A DNA stretch of 34,284 bases, from assembly GCA_019187195.1 (NCBI GenBank), contig JABAQT010000066.1, positions 25,112-59,395 of the forward strand. Reading direction: 5' to 3'. The notes under the pieces were generated by a model. The model worked only from the letters and a program-made list of their open reading frames with translations, was not told the origin of the DNA and did no database searches. Both the position numbers and the translations under genes were made by a program. The stretch is from Bryobacteraceae bacterium. GTDB lineage: Bacteria > Acidobacteriota > Terriglobia > Bryobacterales > Bryobacteraceae. The number at the start of each line of letters is the position of its first letter. The stretch's first letter is position 1. Shown here in pieces: positions 24,603-32,300 of the stretch.

Positions 24603-26780
24603 ATGCAAAAAACCTGTTCGCTGTACCTCGCGATCCTCGCGGTGGCTGTGTGCGGCCATGCCGTGGAGACGAAATTCTGGCAGCAATATGAAGCGGCCGA
24701 CTATGAGAAGGCAACGCTGCACGATGTTTCGTTGAGGAGCGACGGACGGCTGACGCTGGCTCCGGTGTTCCGGGAGGTCCTTGACACGTCCACCGCCTAT
24801 CTATGGGCCGTGAGCGAGGACAGCAAGGGGAACGTGTACGTGGGAGGGGGTTCGGCGGGGGCTAGCACGGCGAAGCTTTATCAGGTGGCCAACGGAGCCG
24901 CGAAGGTGCTGGCGGAACTCGATGGCCTGGAGATTCATTCGATCGCGGTGGACAAACAGGATAGGGTGTACGCGGCGACATCGCCGGACGGAAAGGTGTA
25001 CCGGATCGGGCCTGACGGGAAAGCGGCCGTGTTTTATGACCCGAAGGCGAAGTACATCTGGGGGATGGCGTTTGATTCGAAAGGAAACCTGTTTGTCGCG
25101 ACCGGGGACGAAGGGAAGGTGCACAAGGTTGGGCCGGATGGGAAGGGCGCGGTGTTTTTCCAGACCGAGGACACGCACGCGCGGTCACTCGCGGTGGATG
25201 GGAAGGACAACCTGATTGTCGGGACGGAGCCGGGTGGTTTGATTCTGCGGGTATCGGCGGCCGGGGAAGGATTTGTCGTATACCAGTCAGCGAAACGGGA
25301 GATCACCGCGGTGGCCGTAAAGGACGGAGCGGTGTACGCGGCGGGAGTGGGGAACAAGACGCCCGCTACGCTGCCTGCTCCGGTGATACCTTCGCCGAAG
25401 CCCTCGCAGCCTCCGGCGGCTTCCCCGGCGGCTCGCCCGCAGCCGGCCGTGCTCTCGGCGGCACTCTCTCCTTCGGCATCCATTGCCGGGGGGAGCGAGG
25501 TGTACCGTATCGAGGCGGATGGAGCTCCGCATGAAATTTGGCGGCACTCATCCGACGTAGTGTATGCGATTGGATTCGACGGGCAGGGGAAGGTGCTGTT
25601 GGGGACGGGAAACCGCGGCAGGATTTACCGGCTCGAGTCGGAGAGGTTGTACACGCGGTTGGTGGACTCGACATCGACGCAGATCACCGGGATGCTCGGC
25701 TCGCGGAGGGGCGGAGTGTACGTGGTGACGGCGAACATCGGGAAGCTGTTCAAGCTTGGTCCGGAACTGGATGGCGAAGGCACGGTGGAAAGCGACGTGC
25801 TCGACGCGGAGGCGTTTTCCTATTGGGGGCGGGCGCGGATCGAAGGCAAGGGGTTGGGGGGGGTGAGCCTTGAAACGCGAAGCGGGAATCTGGACCGGCC
25901 GGGGAAGAACTGGAGCAGGTGGGAGGCGGTTCCCCTGAGCCCCAACACAGGGAAGTCCACCTCGCCGGCGGCGCGGTTCCTGCAGTACCGGCTGAGGATG
26001 AAGGCGCTCGCGGACGGTGGCTCGCCCGAGGTTTCATTGGTCGAGGTGGCGTACCTCACGAAGAACATAGCCCCGGAGGTGCGGGAGGTGGAAACGACGC
26101 CGGCCAACTACAGGTTTCCGAACCCGGTAGTGAGCACGAGCACGGCTCCGCCGAACCTGACGCTGCCCCCTTTGGGACAGCGGAGGAGCGGAGGGGGGAT
26201 CTCGCTCGATTCCTCGTCGAACACGCTGAACTACGCCAAGGGGTATATCGGAGCGCGGTGGCGGGCGGATGACGGCAACGGAGATACGCTCGAGTATAAA
26301 GTGGAGATCCGGGGAGTGGGGGAAAAGGAGTGGAAACTCCTCAAGGACAAAGTGAGGGAGCGGAACCTGAGCTGGGATTCGACGGGGTTCGCGGATGGGG
26401 AATACCAGGTGCGGGTAACGGCGTCGGACGCGCCGGACAACCCGCCGGCCCAGGCTCTCACCGCAACTCTCGAGAGCGATACGTTCACCATCGACAACAC
26501 GCCGCCGCAAATTACGGAGATGAGCGCGACGGAGCAAGGCGGAAAGATTCTGCTGAGATTCAAGGCGAAGGACGCGCGCAGCGTGATCGAGAAGGCGGAG
26601 TATGCGGTGAACGGAGGCGGTTGGATTCCGGCGCGGCCCGTGACGCGGCTGTCGGATTCGCTCGAACTCGAGTATGAGGTGACCGTCGAAAGGCCGGCCG
26701 GAGGGGGCGAAATGATTCTCGCGGCGCGCGTAGCGGACGAGTTCGACAACCAGACGGTGAGCAAAACAAAAGCGCCATAA
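24603..26780 (+). CDS. Exported beta-propeller protein with C-terminal Ig-like region
   Basis: This is a 725-aa exported protein. A signal peptide (SLYLAILAVAVCGHA) precedes repeated NHL/SMP-30-like blades: LWAVSEDSKGNVYVGGG, IHSIAVDKQDRVYAATSPDGKVYRI, IWGMAFDSKGNLFVATGDEGKVHKV, ARSLAVDGKDNLIVGT. The propeller is interrupted by a Pro/Ala-rich linker (about residues 255-295) and resumes with VVYAIGFDGQGKVLLGTGNRGRIYRL. Later parts look like fibronectin/Ig domains (YKVEIRGVGEKEWKLL; DGEYQVRVTASDAPDNP; FTIDNTPPQI). No catalytic motif is evident, so a binding or scaffold role in the periplasm is likely. It starts 10 bp after the S55-like gene and the two probably share a transcript. Confidence 0.78.
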   Translation: MQKTCSLYLAILAVAVCGHAVETKFWQQYEAADYEKATLHDVSLRSDGRLTLAPVFREVLDTSTAYLWAVSEDSKGNVYVGGGSAGASTAKLYQVANGAAKVLAELDGLEIHSIAVDKQDRVYAATSPDGKVYRIGPDGKAAVFYDPKAKYIWGMAFDSKGNLFVATGDEGKVHKVGPDGKGAVFFQTEDTHARSLAVDGKDNLIVGTEPGGLILRVSAAGEGFVVYQSAKREITAVAVKDGAVYAAGVGNKTPATLPAPVIPSPKPSQPPAASPAARPQPAVLSAALSPSASIAGGSEVYRIEADGAPHEIWRHSSDVVYAIGFDGQGKVLLGTGNRGRIYRLESERLYTRLVDSTSTQITGMLGSRRGGVYVVTANIGKLFKLGPELDGEGTVESDVLDAEAFSYWGRARIEGKGLGGVSLETRSGNLDRPGKNWSRWEAVPLSPNTGKSTSPAARFLQYRLRMKALADGGSPEVSLVEVAYLTKNIAPEVREVETTPANYRFPNPVVSTSTAPPNLTLPPLGQRRSGGGISLDSSSNTLNYAKGYIGARWRADDGNGDTLEYKVEIRGVGEKEWKLLKDKVRERNLSWDSTGFADGEYQVRVTASDAPDNPPAQALTATLESDTFTIDNTPPQITEMSATEQGGKILLRFKAKDARSVIEKAEYAVNGGGWIPARPVTRLSDSLELEYEVTVERPAGGGEMILAARVADEFDNQTVSKTKAP

Positions 26781-26788
26781 TTCGGCTA

Positions 26789-28882
26789 GTGGATCTCAGC
26801 ACGCCATTGATATACGTCAAAGGCGCCGGCCCGGCGCGAGCCGCGATGCTGGAGGCCAAGGGTCTTTCGACGGTCGAGGACCTGCTGTCGTACGCGCCGT
26901 TCCGGTATGAAGACCGCACGAACGTGAAGCCGCTCGCGCAGTTGGCGCCGGGCGAGATGGCAACGACGATCGCGGAAGTGGCGTCGGTGAAGTCGTCGCA
27001 GTTGCGGCGGCGGACGGCGCTGTTTGAAGCGCGATTTCAGGACGCCTCGCGAGTGGCGCTGGTGGGAAAGTGGTTTCATGGCGATTACCTGAAGACAGTG
27101 CTCGTGCCGGGCACGCGGGTGGCGTTGTACGGGAAGATTGAGCTCGATTCGTACACGGGCGAGTTGACGGTGCTGCATCCGGAGTTCGAGATCCTGGGCT
27201 CCGATGATGAGGGCGAGGCGGCGATTCATTTGGGCCGGATCGTGCCCATTCACGAGGCGGTGGGTAAGATCACGCCGCGCGTGATGCGGACGCTGTTGTG
27301 GAGAATCTGCTCGTCGCTGCCCGCGCTCGAGGATCCGCTGCCGGAATCCATCCGCAAGGAACTGCGGCTGCCGGATTATGGAACGGCGTTCCGGGAGCTG
27401 CACTTTCCGAAACCGGGGGAGGATTTGCGGCAGTTGAACGCGTTCCGGTCTCCGGCGCAGTTCCGGCTGATTTTCGAGGAGTTTTTCTGGCTGCAATGCG
27501 GTCTGCAATTGCGGCGAAGCAAGGCCCGGCTGCGGGAGGGGATCGCGTTCGGGTTGACGGAGCGGGTGCGGGAACAGATCAAGGCGATGCTGCCGTTCAA
27601 GCCGACAGGGGCGCAGAAGCGGGTGTTGGGGGAGATTGCGAAGGACATGTCGGCGCCGCATCCCATGAACCGGCTGCTGCAAGGGGACGTGGGATCGGGT
27701 AAGACGCTGGTGGCGGCGGAAGCGGCGATCATTGCCATCGAGAACGGGTATCAGGCGGCCGTGCTGGCCCCCACCGAGATTCTGGCGGCGCAGCATTACC
27801 TGTATTTCAAGAACCTGTTTCATAAACTGGGGTACGTGCCGGTGTTATTGACGGGATCATCGGGCGCGCGCGAGAAGGGAAAGCTGAAGGAACTGGTGAG
27901 CAAGGGACTGGCGCATATCGCCATTGGAACGCACGCGCTGCTCGAGGAGGATGTGACGTTCAAGCGGTTGGGGCTGGCGATCATTGATGAACAGCACCGG
28001 TTCGGGGTGATGCAGAGGCTGCGCCTGATGGAGAAAGGGATCACGCCGGACATTCTGGTAATGACGGCGACGCCGATTCCGCGGACGCTGTCCCTGACGC
28101 TATATGGGGATCTGGATGTGTCGGTGATTGACGAGATGCCGCCGGGGCGGAAGCCGGTTTTGACGCGGCATGTTCCCGAAGACCGGATCGAGATGGTGTG
28201 GAGCTTTGTGAAGAAGGAGATCGAGCAGGGGCGGCAGGCCTACGTGGTGTATCCGGTGATTGAGGAATCGGAAACGGCGGCGTTGAAGGCGGCGGAGAAG
28301 ATGTACCGGCACTTGAACGAGGCCGTGTTTCCCGATCTGCGGATAGGGCTGCTGCACGGGCGGATGTCCCCGGATGACAAGGAAGAGGCGATGGCGGGAT
28401 TCAAGCGGGGGGAGATCCGGATTCTGGTGTCGACGACGGTGATCGAAGTGGGCGTGGATGTGCCCAACGCAAGCGTGATGGTGATTGAACAGGCGGAGCG
28501 CTTCGGACTGGCGCAGTTGCACCAGTTGCGGGGACGCGTGGGGAGGGGAGCGGCGCAGAGCCACTGCATACTGGTGACGGGCAGATTGAATGATACCAGC
28601 CGCGAGCGGATCCGTACGATGGTGGATTCAAACGACGGGTTTCATATCGCGGAGATGGACTTGAAGCTCCGGGGGCCGGGGGAGTTTTTCGGAACGAAGC
28701 AGTCGGGGCTGCCGGCGCTGCGGATTGCGAATCTGCTAAGAGACACGGAGGTCCTGAACATGGCGCGGCGCCAGGCGGTGGCGTTTCTCGAGAATCCGCC
28801 GGATGAGAGGGAGAAGGAGAGCGTGTTGGGATATTTGCGCGGACACTGGCAGAAGCGATACGGGCTGGCGAGGGTGGGCTAG
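26789..28882 (+). CDS. recG: ATP-dependent DNA helicase RecG
   Basis: This is a 697-aa RecG helicase, the branched-DNA translocase that remodels stalled forks and recombination intermediates. The N-terminal wedge/OB region is present (about residues 50-170, FEARFQDASRVALVGKWFHG). Motif I is GDVGSGKT at 299-306 (Lys305), motif II is DEQH at 400-403, motif III is TATPIPRTL. The C-terminal helicase motifs TTVIEVGVDVPNA and QLHQLRGRVGRG are followed by the RecG tail FFGTKQSGLP. The length is normal. The start is a GTG only 8 bp after the beta-propeller stop, without a strong ribosome site, so coupling to the upstream gene is likely. rsmD follows at 6 bp. Confidence 0.96.
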   Translation: MDLSTPLIYVKGAGPARAAMLEAKGLSTVEDLLSYAPFRYEDRTNVKPLAQLAPGEMATTIAEVASVKSSQLRRRTALFEARFQDASRVALVGKWFHGDYLKTVLVPGTRVALYGKIELDSYTGELTVLHPEFEILGSDDEGEAAIHLGRIVPIHEAVGKITPRVMRTLLWRICSSLPALEDPLPESIRKELRLPDYGTAFRELHFPKPGEDLRQLNAFRSPAQFRLIFEEFFWLQCGLQLRRSKARLREGIAFGLTERVREQIKAMLPFKPTGAQKRVLGEIAKDMSAPHPMNRLLQGDVGSGKTLVAAEAAIIAIENGYQAAVLAPTEILAAQHYLYFKNLFHKLGYVPVLLTGSSGAREKGKLKELVSKGLAHIAIGTHALLEEDVTFKRLGLAIIDEQHRFGVMQRLRLMEKGITPDILVMTATPIPRTLSLTLYGDLDVSVIDEMPPGRKPVLTRHVPEDRIEMVWSFVKKEIEQGRQAYVVYPVIEESETAALKAAEKMYRHLNEAVFPDLRIGLLHGRMSPDDKEEAMAGFKRGEIRILVSTTVIEVGVDVPNASVMVIEQAERFGLAQLHQLRGRVGRGAAQSHCILVTGRLNDTSRERIRTMVDSNDGFHIAEMDLKLRGPGEFFGTKQSGLPALRIANLLRDTEVLNMARRQAVAFLENPPDEREKESVLGYLRGHWQKRYGLARVG

Positions 28883-28888
28883 CGAGCG

Positions 28889-29413
28889 ATGCGGGTGATC
28901 GGGGGGGAGTTCCGTTCGCGAAGGTTGAAGCCGGTGCCGGGATATGACGTGCGGCCGACGCCGGACCGCTTGCGGGAGACGTTGTTCGATATTCTTGCTC
29001 CGAGAATCGAGGGGGCGACGTTCGTGGACGCGTATGCGGGGACGGGGGCGGTGGGGATAGAGGCGGTAAGCCGAGGAGCGAAGGCCATCCTGATCGAGAA
29101 GAGCCGCCATGCGCGGAAGATATTGGAAGAGAACGTGGCGAGTTTGGGGATCGAGGGGAGAGTAAAGGTGTTGCGAGGCTCGGCGAGGCTGTTGCTGCCG
29201 CGGTGGGAGGGAGACATCGTGTTTCTGGATCCGCCCTATGGAGATCAGTCGGAGTACGAGGCGGTGATGCGGATATTGGGTGAGATGGGGCGGGGATTGG
29301 TGGTGGCGCAGCATCATTCGAAGCATGTTCTGGCGGAAGAGTATGGAAAGTTGAGAAAGGTGCGGGTGGTGAAGCAGGGGGACAACGCCTTGAGTTTTTA
29401 CGAGGGCAGCTGA
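28889..29413 (+). CDS. rsmD: 16S rRNA (guanine966-N2)-methyltransferase RsmD
   Basis: This is a 174-aa RsmD-type methyltransferase that methylates G966 of 16S rRNA using S-adenosylmethionine. Typical segments are MRVIGGEFRSRRL and VRPTPDRLRETLFDIL at the N-terminus. The SAM-binding FVDAYAGTGAVGIEA follows, and the catalytic motif IV is VFLDPPYG with Asp114-Pro-Pro-Tyr117. The length is normal for the family. It starts 6 bp after recG, a pairing seen in many bacteria. About 90 bp of non-coding DNA separate it from the TA module. Confidence 0.95.
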   Translation: MRVIGGEFRSRRLKPVPGYDVRPTPDRLRETLFDILAPRIEGATFVDAYAGTGAVGIEAVSRGAKAILIEKSRHARKILEENVASLGIEGRVKVLRGSARLLLPRWEGDIVFLDPPYGDQSEYEAVMRILGEMGRGLVVAQHHSKHVLAEEYGKLRKVRVVKQGDNALSFYEGS

Positions 29414-29477
29414 GCGGGGTGCTTGTCGCGGAGGAGACTGCGTGGAATCGGCGCGATGAGAGAGGACTTGCATTCTT

Positions 29478-29495
29478 GTTAAGTTATAACTTAAC
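29478..29495. promoter_or_regulatory. 18-bp perfect palindrome, likely TA operator
   Basis: GTTAAGTTATAACTTAAC is identical to its reverse complement over all 18 bases and is AT-rich in a GC-rich region. It ends 10 bp before the first ATG of the toxin gene. Position and symmetry fit the operator bound by an Xre-type antitoxin for autoregulation. TATAAC within it or TAAGAT at 29498-29503 could be the -10 element, so bound repressor would block transcription. Confidence 0.6.
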
Positions 29496-29504
29496 ACTAA
29501 GATA

Positions 29505-29903
29505 ATGAATGGCGCGGAGAATCGTCTGTCAGGGAGCGAAGTTCGCGATTGCGTTTGCGAGAGAAGGAGCGGCGGCTGTCCTGCCGGCGAGTTCTTCGAT
29601 GGGTTGGCCGTTCTCGATAAGGCCAAGTTAATCGCTCTTTTTCGGATCGCCGGTGACCATGGGAAGTTTTGCAACCCCGAGAAGTTCGGCGATTTAGGCG
29701 ATGGATTATACGAGTTCAAGTCCTTCCAGATCCGCATGCCGTTCGCGTACGCCAGGAGCGAGCGTGGATTGATTCTGATCACGCATGGTTACATCAAGAA
29801 GAAGGACAAGACTTCGAAGGAGAGGATTGAGCGGGCTTGGCGGATTTACAAAGAGGATCAGGCGCAAACACAGCTCGCGGTTGTGAAAAGAGCGGAGCGA
29901 TGA
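29505..29903 (+). CDS. RelE/HigB-type toxin of a TAC module, 5' end possibly frameshifted
   Basis: This is a 132-aa protein of the RelE/HigB-like (Gp49-type) toxin family, expected to cleave mRNA at the ribosome. The family body is clear from about residue 22: SGGCPAGEFFDGL, EKFGDLGDGLYEFKSFQIRMPFAYA, ILITHGYIKKKDKTSKERIERA. The first 20 residues do not look like the family. In the +1 frame a second ATG at 29509 encodes AKFAIAFAREG, exactly the expected first strand, and would join SGGC if one base were added near 29566-29568. So the gene may be frameshifted (inactive, programmed or a sequencing error). The stop overlaps the antitoxin ATG (ATGA). Base composition is lower in GC than neighbours, which suggests acquisition. 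Confidence 0.75.
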   Translation: MNGAENRLSGSEVRDCVCERRSGGCPAGEFFDGLAVLDKAKLIALFRIAGDHGKFCNPEKFGDLGDGLYEFKSFQIRMPFAYARSERGLILITHGYIKKKDKTSKERIERAWRIYKEDQAQTQLAVVKRAER

Positions 29904-30361
29904 AGACGAAGCATGAAGTTCTGATGGAAGATCCGGAATTCCGGAGACTGTTGTCGATTGAAACATTGGTGGCGGAAGCCTCCGAGATGATTGCCCGGCT
30001 GATGGCCGAGCAGAACGTGACCAAGGCCGGCCTGGCGCGGCGTCTGAACAAGTCTCGCGCCTGGGTGACGCAGCTACTGAGCGGCAAGGCCAACATGACG
30101 GTCCGGACCCTGGCGGAGGTAGTGTACGCATTGGATGCGGAGGTGAAGCTCAACGCCCAAACGCCGGGTTGGAAGATGGCCGGGAGGCCGATTCGCGCGG
30201 CATGGCAGCCGGTGGTCTTCCAGATGGATCCCTATATCGTCCAATCGCCGATAGCACCAGAGACCCTGTTCCGCCTCGATACCAGCCGGATGAAATCCAC
30301 TGAAGAGGACCTCGCAGACGTGAAGCCTGAATATCCGGCACAGCCGGAGTACGCGGCATGA
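29900..30361 (+). CDS. Xre/HigA-type antitoxin with long C-terminal tail
   Basis: This is a 153-aa helix-turn-helix antitoxin of the Xre/HigA type. The HTH spans about residues 35-80 (NVTKAGLARRLNKSRAWVTQLLSGK, then MTVRTLAEVVYALDAEV). After it comes a tail of roughly 65 residues (GWKMAGRPIRAAWQPVVFQ onward, ending PEYPAQPEYAA). Ordinary HigA proteins are shorter; in TAC systems such a tail (chaperone addiction region) makes antitoxin stability depend on the SecB-like partner. The start at 29900 gives an ATGA overlap with the toxin; an earlier in-frame ATG at 29837 lies in the toxin gene. The last codons overlap the chaperone ATG (30358-30361). Confidence 0.85.
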   Translation: MKTKHEVLMEDPEFRRLLSIETLVAEASEMIARLMAEQNVTKAGLARRLNKSRAWVTQLLSGKANMTVRTLAEVVYALDAEVKLNAQTPGWKMAGRPIRAAWQPVVFQMDPYIVQSPIAPETLFRLDTSRMKSTEEDLADVKPEYPAQPEYAA

Positions 30362-30900
30362 ACGCTATTGTCATTGAGCAAGACCAGGATGAAACCAGAC
30401 TGGCCTTTGAGGTTCACCGGAACGCGGCGATCCATCGCATTCGGCTCGCGCGCGCCAAGATCGCGTCACATGCGACGGACGAGGGGCCGGGGACGCCGAT
30501 AGCGGTGACTTTCCAATTCAAGAGCAAGCCCATGAGCGCGCCCTCCAACGTGCTGCGTCTGGATATTGCGTTCCGCATGGCGGGCGCCGGGGAGCAGGAG
30601 AAAGCGATCGGGGGCTCACAAGCGAAACAGCCAGCGGAGAAGAGACAGGAACCGGTTGTTCTGGTGGAGTGCGGTTATGAGGTGGACTACGTACTCCGGG
30701 AAGGGTTCAAGATTACTCCGGAGCACGTGAAAGCCTTCAAAGACGGGAATGCCATCTTCAATGTCTGGCCATACTTTCGCGAATACCTGCAGAGCAACCT
30801 TCAGAGAATGGATTTGCCTCCTCTGACCGCGCCCTTCCTGCGGCTGGAACCGAAACCCACGACCCGCAAACGGCGGCCCAATCAAGTGGCCGGAAGTTGA
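30358..30900 (+). CDS. SecB-like chaperone of a TAC module
   Basis: This is a 180-aa SecB-fold protein. The C-terminal half aligns by eye with SecB: VECGYEVDYVLREGFKIT resembles the SecB strand before its main helix, and FNVWPYFREYLQSNLQRMDL followed by PPLTAPFLRL parallels the SecB motif LFPYARE...FPPLxLAPVNF. The N-terminal half (KIASHATDEG, TFQFKSKP) is divergent, and a charged insert occurs at about 80-100. Its place behind a HigBA-like pair, with ATGA coupling, indicates a TA-associated SecB that protects the antitoxin, as in the Mycobacterium tuberculosis Rv1955-Rv1957 module, rather than a general export SecB. Its end overlaps the convergent NodT gene by 19 bp. Confidence 0.82.
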   Translation: MNAIVIEQDQDETRLAFEVHRNAAIHRIRLARAKIASHATDEGPGTPIAVTFQFKSKPMSAPSNVLRLDIAFRMAGAGEQEKAIGGSQAKQPAEKRQEPVVLVECGYEVDYVLREGFKITPEHVKAFKDGNAIFNVWPYFREYLQSNLQRMDLPPLTAPFLRLEPKPTTRKRRPNQVAGS

Positions 30901-32300
30901 GAGGTATCCCAGCCTCCACCCAATGCCTGAATGAGAAGCACGCTGGCGACGAGGCGGCGGGTTCGGATATCGACGGCCGCAACCTGGTTTTGCAGGGCAA
31001 AGGTTTGGGACGTGATCACCTGGAGGTAGCTCTGGACGCCGCCCTGGTATTGGGCAGTGGAGATTTGGAGGGATTGCTGCGAGGCGGCGACGGCGCGTTC
31101 CTGCACGGCGGCTTCTTCCTCGAGAATGCGCAGGGCGGCCAGTTCGTCTTCCACCTGTTGAAAGGCGGTAAGAACGGTCTGCCTGTAGTTGGAGGCGATG
31201 GCGTCATAGGCGGCTCTGGTGAGCGAGATCTGGGCGCGCCGGCGGCCGCGATCGAAGAGAGTCTGGGCCAGTTCGCCCCCGGCAGACCAGAAATAGCTCG
31301 AAGCGGTGAGGATCTTGAGAAACGTGGCGCTTTCCGAGCCTGCTCCGGCGCTGAGGGAGATGGTGGGATAGAGCGCCGCCTGGGCGATGCCGATTTGCTC
31401 ATTGGCCGCCGCGACCTGGCGCTCGATGGCGGCGATATCGGGTCTTCGTTCCAGCAGGGCCGAGGGAAGAGCCACGGGAATTTCTGGCGGATTCGCGGGC
31501 AGCGGGTGGAGAGGAATGGAAAACCCCGCCGGGACCTTTCCGGCGAGCACGGCAATGGCATGGCGGAGTTGCGCGATCTGGACGCCGAGATCGGTGAGAG
31601 CGGCGCGGGTGGTCTCGAGTTGGGTCCGCGCCTGCGCGACGTCTCCCATGGAGGCCACACCGCTCGCGTAGCGGTCCCGGGTGAGCTGCAGGTATTGCTC
31701 GTATGACTGGACGGTATCGGTGAGCAAGCGCCGGACGGCCAGCGCTCCGCGGTATTGGAAGTAGCCGGCGGCAAGGTCAGACTGATAGAGCAGGCGCGCG
31801 TTTTCGAGTTGCGCGGCGGTGGCCTGGGCGGTGGCGCGATTGGCGGCAACAGTGCGCCGGATGCTGCCCCAGACATCGGCCTCGTAGGAGATGGCGAGAG
31901 GAATAGAGTAGAGCGCGGAAGCCCCCGTGGAAAATGGATTGATGGCGGCGGGAGTTTGCGAACCCGAAACCGCCGGCGATGCCTTCAGAGTGGGGAACAG
32001 GGCGGCACGGGCGATGCGGATGGCATCGAGGGCTTCTCGGTATTGGGCTTCGGCGGCGAGGACATTCTGATTCGAGATCGAAACCTGGTCCTCGAGAGCG
32101 TTGAGGGGCGGATCGTGGTAGGCTTCCCACCACTTGCCCCGTGGAATGGCGTCGTCAGGGCGCGAGGGCTTCCAACCGGCGGGAAGCGCCTCGCCGTAGA
32201 CGGTTGGAACGGTGATGGAAGGCCGCTGATACCTGGGGCCGACCATGCAGGCGGAGAAGGAAAGCATCAGCCCGGCCGCGAGGAGAAAACGGCATTTCAT
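30882..32300 (-). CDS. NodT-family outer-membrane efflux lipoprotein
   Basis: This is a 472-aa outer-membrane channel of the TolC/OprM (NodT) family. It has a lipoprotein signal (FLLAAGLMLSFSAC, lipidated Cys18) followed by VGPRYQRPSI, the standard NodT start. Two repeated helical-barrel halves follow, with internal similarity around NVLAAEAQYREALDAIRIARA and EQIGIAQAALYPTISLSAG. It forms the outer-membrane exit duct for the RND pump encoded just upstream; the two overlap by 4 bp (ATGA, 32297-32300). It ends 19 bp inside the TAC chaperone gene on the opposite strand. Confidence 0.93.
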   Translation of the reverse strand: MKCRFLLAAGLMLSFSACMVGPRYQRPSITVPTVYGEALPAGWKPSRPDDAIPRGKWWEAYHDPPLNALEDQVSISNQNVLAAEAQYREALDAIRIARAALFPTLKASPAVSGSQTPAAINPFSTGASALYSIPLAISYEADVWGSIRRTVAANRATAQATAAQLENARLLYQSDLAAGYFQYRGALAVRRLLTDTVQSYEQYLQLTRDRYASGVASMGDVAQARTQLETTRAALTDLGVQIAQLRHAIAVLAGKVPAGFSIPLHPLPANPPEIPVALPSALLERRPDIAAIERQVAAANEQIGIAQAALYPTISLSAGAGSESATFLKILTASSYFWSAGGELAQTLFDRGRRRAQISLTRAAYDAIASNYRQTVLTAFQQVEDELAALRILEEEAAVQERAVAASQQSLQISTAQYQGGVQSYLQVITSQTFALQNQVAAVDIRTRRLVASVLLIQALGGGWDTSQLPAT

